This document shows, piece after piece, positions 8,192 through 12,826 of a stretch of DNA of 12,826 nucleotides (its first letter is position 1; the number at the start of each line of letters is the position of its first letter). Source of the stretch: an uncultured Gemmatimonadota bacterium (GTDB taxonomy: Bacteria > Gemmatimonadota > Gemmatimonadetes > Gemmatimonadales > GWC2-71-9); assembly GCA_946480845.1 (NCBI GenBank), contig CAMLLJ010000064.1:1-12826 (forward strand), in the 5' to 3' direction. Position numbers and translations under genes: made by a program. Under the pieces are notes generated by a model. That model made no database searches, was not told the DNA's origin, and saw only the letters and a program-made list of their open reading frames with translations.

Positions 8192-10579
8192 GTGACCGGA
8201 CGCCGGCGGGGCCTGCTCGCCGCCCTCGGCGTCGCGATCCTGCTGCTGTTCGCCGGCCGCTGGGCGGCCTCCTTCCTCGCCGAACGCTGGTGGGCCGCCG
8301 GCTTCTCTCCGGCGGCGCGCGACGCCCTCACCCGCTGGCACCTCTTCCGCCTCGCCATCGATGCCGCGGCCGTGCTGGCCGGGGCCGCCTGGTTCATCGG
8401 CCACCTGCTGGTGGTGGGCCGTGCCCTCCGTTCGGTGCAGGTCCCCCGCCATGTCGGCGACATCGAGTTCCGCGAGACGCTCCGTCCGGAGCTGCTGTCC
8501 GGTACGGCGCTGGTGGCCGGCACGGTGCTCGGCCTGGTGGTGGGGCTCGACATGTCCGCCTACTGGCCGGTGGTGGCGCTCGCGTGGCGGGGCGTCACGA
8601 CCGGCGTCATCGAGCCGGTGCTGGGGCACGACGCCGGCCTCTATCTCGCCCAGCTTCCCCTCTGGCGGATGCTGCACGAGTACGCCTTCCTGCTGGTGAT
8701 CGTCGGGCTCGCACTGGTCCTCACGCTCTATACCATCGTCGGCGCGATCCGGATCGAGCGGCGGCGCCCGGCCATCAACGATCACGCGCGGAGCCACCTC
8801 GGCTGGCTGCTGGCGGCGCTGGCGCTGGTGCTCGCCTGGGGCTACCTGCTCGAGCCGCTCGAGCTGGTGTCGGGAGTCGCCGGTGCCCAGTCGCTCGGCG
8901 CGGTGCGGCGCTCGGACGTCGTCGCCCCGGCGCTGGTCGGGACGGCACTGATGGTCGCCGTGCTTTCGGCGCTCTGGGCGCTGCGACCGCGACATGCGCT
9001 CGCGGCCGCCGGATGGGCCGTGCTCGCGCTCGCGAGCATCGGCGGCCACTATCTGGCGCCGATGGTCCTGCGCGTGGACGGTGGCGCGCCGGCCGCGGAT
9101 TCGGCCGTGCGCGCGCTCGAGCGCTCGGCCTTCGGCCTGGCGTCGCTCCGGACCGGCACGGCGCTCCCGGCCATCGCGCCGGCGCCGCTGCTCGACGAGG
9201 CCGGCGTGGCCCGGCTCTTCCCGGCGCCCGGCAGCGTCGTGTCGGTGGACGCCGCCACGGTCCACGTCGGCGGCCGGCCGCGCGCCGCCTGGCTCGCGCT
9301 CATCGCGGGCGAGCGCACGGGAGCGCAGCTCGTGGCGGTGGCGGCGGACAGCGCGAGCGCCGGGGGCGCCGCGCTCTTCTACCGCGAATCCGACTCGCTC
9401 GCCTATCCGACTCCCTATCCCCTTGTCACGTTCACCGCGGGGGCGGCCCGGCCCGGTGCCGCGCGCTACCATGTCGCGACGTCCGGACGCGGTGTTGCGC
9501 TCGGCGCTTGGCCGAAGCGCGTCCTGCTCGCGTGGGCCCTGCAGGCGGGCGACCTCCTTGGACCGACCCCCGCAGGCTCTTCAGTGGACTGGGCGCTCGA
9601 CCCGGCGGAGCGGCTCACCCGGCTGGCGCCCTTTGCCGCCTGGTCGTCGGTGCGCGCGCGCGTGGTGGACGGACGCGTCCTCTGGCTCGCCGACGGCTAC
9701 GTCACTGCGGAGACCTTTCCACTCGTGGCATCGGCGGCGTGGAGCGGCGGCAGCGCCAATATGGTCCGCGCCGGGTTCCTCGGCGTGGTGGACGCGGCCA
9801 ACGGGAGCGCGCGCGTCTTCCTGCGCGAACATCCCGATTCGGTCTCGGCCGCGTGGGCCGGCATTGCCGCGGGCGTCGTCGAGCCGTTCGCGGCGATGCC
9901 GGTGCCGGTGGCCGACGCGGCGGGCTACCCGGAGGAGCTGTTTGCGATCCAGGCCGCGCTGATCGCCCGGCGCCCGGGCGCCCCCGGTGAGCTGGTCGTG
10001 GCCGGCACGCCGCCCGGGCTGGCGGTGCACCCGGCCTGGGACAGCGGCGGGTCGCGGCTCCTCGTCGCGGCCTTCGGCGCCGGCGATCGGGTGACCGCGG
10101 TGCTCACCGGGGCCAGTGACGCCGGGGGGCTCATGCTGAGCGAGGACGCGAGCGCCCTGGCCGTGCCGAGGGCGCTGGAGCGGAGCTGGGGGCGCTTCGC
10201 CACGTTCGCGCCGGTGCAGGACTCGGTGTCGGCGGCCGCAGGGCGCATCGAGACCGGGCCGGTCCGCCTCTGGCGGTCGGCTGACGGCCTCGCCGCGATG
10301 CAGGTGCACACCGCCGCCAGGGAGGGCGCCCGGCCCGTCATCGTCTGGGTGAGCGTGGCGACGGGGCGCCGGCTCGGAGCGGGACGGACCTTCCAGCAGG
10401 CCTGGGACAACCTCCTGGGCACCTCCGCGCCGCTCCCGCCCGGCGCGGGCGGCGGCCAGCCGGCCGAGGCGCGGCACTGGATGCGCATCGCGGACGACGC
10501 GCTCAAGCGGGGCGACTGGGCCACCTTCGGCCGCGCGTTCGACGCACTGCGGCGGGTGCTCATGACGGATCCGCCGTGA
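8192..10579 (+). CDS. UPF0182 family integral membrane protein, compact form
   Basis: This 795-residue protein of unknown function resembles the UPF0182 (COG1615) family. The N-terminal third is membrane-embedded, with about seven hydrophobic segments (roughly 7-29, 55-75, 103-125, 160-187, 206-226, 244-268 and 272-292); the remaining 500 residues are probably an extracytoplasmic domain. Family-like signatures are GLYLAQLPLWRML, the helix HLGWLLAALALVLAWGYLLE, RSAFGL, GVALGAWPKRVLLAW with GDLLG, LAPFAAWSSVRARVVDGRVL followed by LADGYV, VVDAANGSARVFL, EPFAAMP, YPEELFAIQAAL, and the C-terminal motif ALKRGDWATFGRAFDAL. It is shorter than the 900-1000 residues I recall for the family. The region around 310-400 is reduced, and the usual LWD..PL / YY.F.DVDVDRY block is not recognisable. 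The start is GTG four bases after the previous stop, with no strong ribosome binding site. I assign the family by recalled motifs, not by a search. Confidence 0.8.
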   Translation: MTGRRRGLLAALGVAILLLFAGRWAASFLAERWWAAGFSPAARDALTRWHLFRLAIDAAAVLAGAAWFIGHLLVVGRALRSVQVPRHVGDIEFRETLRPELLSGTALVAGTVLGLVVGLDMSAYWPVVALAWRGVTTGVIEPVLGHDAGLYLAQLPLWRMLHEYAFLLVIVGLALVLTLYTIVGAIRIERRRPAINDHARSHLGWLLAALALVLAWGYLLEPLELVSGVAGAQSLGAVRRSDVVAPALVGTALMVAVLSALWALRPRHALAAAGWAVLALASIGGHYLAPMVLRVDGGAPAADSAVRALERSAFGLASLRTGTALPAIAPAPLLDEAGVARLFPAPGSVVSVDAATVHVGGRPRAAWLALIAGERTGAQLVAVAADSASAGGAALFYRESDSLAYPTPYPLVTFTAGAARPGAARYHVATSGRGVALGAWPKRVLLAWALQAGDLLGPTPAGSSVDWALDPAERLTRLAPFAAWSSVRARVVDGRVLWLADGYVTAETFPLVASAAWSGGSANMVRAGFLGVVDAANGSARVFLREHPDSVSAAWAGIAAGVVEPFAAMPVPVADAAGYPEELFAIQAALIARRPGAPGELVVAGTPPGLAVHPAWDSGGSRLLVAAFGAGDRVTAVLTGASDAGGLMLSEDASALAVPRALERSWGRFATFAPVQDSVSAAAGRIETGPVRLWRSADGLAAMQVHTAAREGARPVIVWVSVATGRRLGAGRTFQQAWDNLLGTSAPLPPGAGGGQPAEARHWMRIADDALKRGDWATFGRAFDALRRVLMTDPP

Positions 10580-10591
10580 GCGAAATCCGGC

Positions 10592-10620
10592 TTGCCCACC
10601 CCCGGGGGGCGGACTACCTT
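10592..10620 (+). promoter_or_regulatory. Candidate promoter for arcC-sucC-sucD
   Basis: In the only intergenic region, TTGCCC (10592-10597) and TACCTT (10615-10620) are separated by 17 bases. The -35 box matches the sigma-70 consensus at 4 of 6 positions and the -10 box at 3 of 6. The pair also resembles the Bacteroidetes/FCB style of TTG followed about 20 bases later by TAnnTT(TG). Transcription would start near 10627, giving a leader of about 30 bases. The spacing and location are good but the boxes are weak. Confidence 0.4.
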
Positions 10621-10644
10621 GCTAGGCTTTTCCAGCCCCCCGGG
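10601..10644 (+). repeat. Perfect 10-bp inverted repeat upstream of arcC
   Basis: CCCGGGGGGC at 10601-10610 is the exact reverse complement of GCCCCCCGGG at 10635-10644, with a 24-base spacer (10611-10634) that contains the candidate -10 box. It could be an operator that brackets the promoter. In a read-through transcript it could form a very stable hairpin that hides GGGA (10642-10645), the best ribosome binding site before the GTG at 10656. There is no T-run after the right arm, so it does not look like an intrinsic terminator. The repeat itself is certain; the function is inferred. Confidence 0.55.
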
Positions 10645-10655
10645 AAGCCACGGAC

Positions 10656-11600
10656 GTGACGCGAACCGCAGTTCTCGCCCTCGGCGGCAACGCACTCTCC
10701 CGCGCCGGGGAATCGGCGAGCGTCACCAACCAGTTCCGCCACGCCCGCGAGAGCGTGGCCCCGATCGTGGAGCTCGCGCGCGACGGCTGGCGCATCGCCA
10801 TCGTGCATGGCAACGGGCCGCAGGTCGGCGACGAGCTGGTGCGGAACGAGCTGGCGCGCGGGGAGATCGAGCCGCTTCCGCTCGGGGTGCTGGTGGCGGA
10901 AACGGCGGGGTGGATCGGGTACATGCTCCAGCAGTCGCTGCAGAACGCCCTCGACCGCGCCGGGGTCGGCCGCCAGGTGGCCACGGTGATCACGCAGACG
11001 ATCGTCGACCCGCACGATCCCGCGCTCGCCGCCCCGTCCAAACCGATCGGCCACGAACTCTCCCAGTCGCGCGCGGACGCGGCGCGCGCCGCGGGCATCG
11101 CGGTGGGGAAGGATGGCGCCGGGCACTGGCGCCGCCTGGCCGCGAGCCCCGCGCCGCGCGGCATCGTCGAGGCCCCGCTGGTGCAGCAGCTCGTCGAGCG
11201 CGGCGTGATCGTGATCGCCGCCGGCGGCGGGGGACCGCCCGTCTATCCGGACCCGGTGCTCGGGCTCGAGGGCGTGGATGCCGTCGTGGACAAGGACCTG
11301 GTGGCCGGCATCCTGGCGCGCGAGCTCGGTGCCGAGGTGCTGGTGATCCTCACCGACGTGGACGGGGTGCACGAGCACTGGGGCACCCCGGAGGCGCGGC
11401 CGCTCCGCCGGCTCGCGCTGGCCGACGCGGATGCGATGATCGCGGCCGGTACGCTGGGGAAGGGAAGCATGAAGCCGAAGGTCGAGGCGGCCGCCGCGTT
11501 CGTGCGCTCCGGAGGGGGGCGCGCGGTCATCGCGCGGCTTGCCGACGGCCCCGCCGCACTGCGCGGCGAACTGGGCACCACCATCGTGAGGGACACGTGA
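10656..11600 (+). CDS. arcC: Carbamate kinase
   Basis: This 314-residue amino-acid-kinase-fold cytosolic enzyme catalyses ATP + carbamate <-> ADP + carbamoyl phosphate, usually in the ATP-forming direction during arginine, agmatine or allantoin breakdown. Carbamate kinase signatures appear in order: ALGGNAL (G10, G11, N12), HGNGPQVGDE (51-60), SKPIG, RRLAASPAPRGIVE, AAGGGGPPV (G190-G193), VVDKDLVAGILA (D212, K213, D214), ILTDVDGV (D234, D236) and GSMKPKVEAA (G270-K275). The length is normal. The GTG at 10656 gives MTRTAVLALGGNAL, which places the first glycine loop at the usual distance from the N-terminus; the nearest ribosome binding site is GGGA at 10642-10645. The stop overlaps the sucC start by four bases (GTGA). 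No arginine deiminase, ornithine carbamoyltransferase or antiporter gene is in the window, so its carbamoyl phosphate source is unclear. Confidence 0.93.
   Translation: MTRTAVLALGGNALSRAGESASVTNQFRHARESVAPIVELARDGWRIAIVHGNGPQVGDELVRNELARGEIEPLPLGVLVAETAGWIGYMLQQSLQNALDRAGVGRQVATVITQTIVDPHDPALAAPSKPIGHELSQSRADAARAAGIAVGKDGAGHWRRLAASPAPRGIVEAPLVQQLVERGVIVIAAGGGGPPVYPDPVLGLEGVDAVVDKDLVAGILARELGAEVLVILTDVDGVHEHWGTPEARPLRRLALADADAMIAAGTLGKGSMKPKVEAAAAFVRSGGGRAVIARLADGPAALRGELGTTIVRDT
11588..11593 (+). promoter_or_regulatory. Ribosome binding site of sucC
   Basis: GAGGGA lies within the last codons of arcC, only three bases before the GTG at 11597. It supports the GTG start that overlaps the arcC stop, over the downstream in-frame ATG or an upstream extension inside arcC. 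Confidence 0.5.
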
Positions 11601-12736
11601 ACCTGCATGAGTACCAGGCGCGCGAGCTGCTGAAGGCCGCGGGCGTGCCGATGTTCGACGGCGGCGTCGCCGCGACCCCCGAGGAGGCCGAGGCCATCGC
11701 GAAGCGGCTCGGCGGCGGCGTGGTGGTCAAGGCCCAGGTGCATACCGGCGGGCGCGGCAAGGCGGGCGGGGTCAAGCTCGCCGCCACGCCGGCCGAAGCG
11801 AGGGAGCACGCCGGCCGCATCCTCGGCATGTCGATCAAGGGCCTGGTGGTGCAGAAGGTGCTCGTGGTGCCCGCGGCGGAGATCGCCTCGGAGTCGTACG
11901 TCGGCCTCATCATGGATCGCGAGACCCAGCGCCCCGTCTTCATGGTGAGCGCCGCCGGCGGCGTGGACATCGAGGAAGTGGCGGCGACCACGCCGGAGAA
12001 GATCACCCGGCTCCCGGTGGACCCGGTGTACGGGCTCCTCCCCCACCAGGCGCTCTCTCTCGCCTTCACGCTCTACTCCGACATCAGGCAGGTCCGCACC
12101 GCCGCCAGGATCATGGAGCAGCTCTACGCGGTGTTCACGCGGAATGGCGCCTCGCTCGCCGAGATCAATCCGCTGGTCACCACGCCGGACGGCCAGGTGC
12201 TCGCGCTCGATGCCAAGGTCTCCATCGATGACAACGAGCTCGACCGCCGGCCCGACCTCGCGGCGCTGCGCGACGAGTCCGCCGAGGAGCCGAGCGAGGT
12301 CCTGGCGCGGAACGCGGGGCTCACCTTCATCAAGCTCGACGGCAACGTCGGCTGCGTGGTGAACGGCGCCGGGCTCGCCATGGCCACCATGGACCTGGTC
12401 AAGTACTACGGCGGCGAGCCGGCCAACTTCCTCGACATCGGCGGAAGCTCCAACCCGGAGAAGGTGGTCAACGCGCTGCGCATCATCACCAGCGATCCCA
12501 GCGTGAAGGCCATCCTCTTCAACATCTTCGGCGGCATCACCCGGACCGACGACGTCGCCAACGGCATCGTCGCCGCCACCACGCAGTTCAAGGTGCCGGT
12601 GCCGATCGTCATCCGGCTCACCGGCACCAACGAGCGCGAGGCGTTCCGCATCCTCGAGGGCGTGGGCATGACGGCGCTCTCCGACATGGACGAGGCCGTC
12701 CGCAAGGTGGTCGCGATCGTGAAGGAGGCCGCGTGA
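11597..12736 (+). CDS. sucC: Succinyl-CoA synthetase (ADP-forming) beta subunit
   Basis: This 379-residue beta subunit of the TCA-cycle enzyme catalyses succinyl-CoA + ADP/GDP + Pi <-> succinate + CoA + ATP/GTP. The ATP-grasp N-terminus begins [18 protein letters not shown] and includes the nucleotide-contact segment [19 protein letters not shown] (K45 to K60). Mg ligands are N191 in LAEINPLV and D205 in ALDAKVSID, 14 residues apart as in E. coli (N199 and D213). The C-terminal CoA-ligase domain has [25 protein letters not shown] and [13 protein letters not shown] (G312 onward). The GTG at 11597 was chosen because it overlaps the arcC stop (GTGA) and yields the canonical N-terminus; the frame is open upstream inside arcC but reads as a composition artefact. 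Whether it uses ADP or GDP cannot be judged by eye. It is followed directly by sucD. Confidence 0.97.
   Translation: MNLHEYQARELLKAAGVPMFDGGVAATPEEAEAIAKRLGGGVVVKAQVHTGGRGKAGGVKLAATPAEAREHAGRILGMSIKGLVVQKVLVVPAAEIASESYVGLIMDRETQRPVFMVSAAGGVDIEEVAATTPEKITRLPVDPVYGLLPHQALSLAFTLYSDIRQVRTAARIMEQLYAVFTRNGASLAEINPLVTTPDGQVLALDAKVSIDDNELDRRPDLAALRDESAEEPSEVLARNAGLTFIKLDGNVGCVVNGAGLAMATMDLVKYYGGEPANFLDIGGSSNPEKVVNALRIITSDPSVKAILFNIFGGITRTDDVANGIVAATTQFKVPVPIVIRLTGTNEREAFRILEGVGMTALSDMDEAVRKVVAIVKEAA
12722..12728 (+). promoter_or_regulatory. Strong ribosome binding site of sucD
   Basis: AAGGAGG, a near-complete match to the anti-Shine-Dalgarno sequence, lies four bases before the GTG at 12733 inside the sucC 3' end. 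It defines the sucD start, and is the strongest such site in the window. Confidence 0.75.
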
Positions 12737-12826
12737 GCATCTTCGTCGGCCGCGGCACGCGGCTGCTGGTCCAGGGCATCACCGGGCGCGACGGCTCGTT
12801 CCACGCGAAGCAGATGATGGAGTACG
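12733..12826 (+). CDS. sucD: Succinyl-CoA synthetase alpha subunit (SucD), N-terminal part
   Basis: The gene is cut by the right edge after 31 codons. SucD binds CoA and carries the phosphorylated histidine of succinyl-CoA synthetase; that histidine lies beyond this window. The visible N-terminus, [20 protein letters not shown] followed by [11 protein letters not shown], matches the start of the CoA-binding Rossmann domain; [11 protein letters not shown] is the equivalent of QGFTGSQGTFH in E. coli. The GTG start overlaps the sucC stop by four bases and has a strong AAGGAGG site, so the two subunits are translationally coupled. Confidence 0.95.
   Translation, partial: MSIFVGRGTRLLVQGITGRDGSFHAKQMMEY

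Noticed and set aside
10594..10644. Intrinsic terminator between the UPF0182 gene and arcC
   Set aside because: G/C-rich hairpins can form, but neither is followed by a T-run; TTTT at 10628-10631 lies within the loop of the large inverted repeat, not after a stem.
10592..11596. Extended open frame in the sucC frame through arcC, suggesting a long N-terminal fusion to sucC
   Set aside because: The upstream part is Arg/Ala/Gly-rich frame shadow of arcC. The sucC N-terminus [12 protein letters not shown] begins exactly at the GTG at 11597 with its own ribosome binding site.
1..12826. CRISPR arrays, insertion sequences, tRNA or rRNA genes, toxin-antitoxin or phage-defence genes
   Set aside because: None seen. 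The window is almost fully filled by intact metabolic genes with uniform composition and no direct-repeat arrays or transposase motifs.

Overview
This is a gene-dense, GC-rich (by eye about 70%) chromosomal window. All ten genes lie on the plus strand, and eight are complete. Every junction is an overlap or a gap of at most 7 bases, except for one 76-base intergenic region. The composition, the full bacterial complex I operon order, a UPF0182-family membrane protein, and a possible FCB-type promoter (TTG, then TAnnTT) would fit a free-living aerobic Gemmatimonadota-like bacterium. The phylum is an inference from gene content and style and cannot be proven from the sequence alone.

Positions 1-6815 hold the distal, membrane-arm half of a proton-pumping NADH:quinone oxidoreductase operon: the 3' end of nuoH, then complete nuoI, nuoJ, nuoK, nuoL, nuoM and nuoN in canonical order. 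nuoH to nuoL are joined by 1-base TGATG overlaps, nuoL and nuoM by a 7-base gap, and nuoM and nuoN by a 4-base GTGA overlap. The charged residues expected along the proton channels are present in NuoK, L, M and N, and NuoI carries both 4Fe-4S cysteine motifs. The complex therefore looks functional.

Positions 6817-10579 continue in the same direction without a visible promoter. A phosphomannomutase/phosphoglucomutase gene starts one base after the nuoN stop. A compact UPF0182-family integral membrane protein of unknown function follows four bases after that gene. Both are probably co-transcribed with the nuo genes.

Positions 10580-10655 are the only real intergenic region. It holds a candidate promoter and a perfect 10-bp G/C inverted repeat whose right arm covers the best ribosome binding site of the next gene. 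From 10656 onward there is a second transcription unit: carbamate kinase, then sucC and the start of sucD, encoding the two subunits of succinyl-CoA synthetase. These three are also linked by 4-base GTGA overlaps.

The window is mostly housekeeping energy metabolism, and I found no clear undescribed system. The points most worth a second look are the carbamate kinase coupled to sucCD without arginine-deiminase partners, the inverted repeat around its start, the shortened UPF0182 protein, and the extra transmembrane segment at the NuoH C-terminus.
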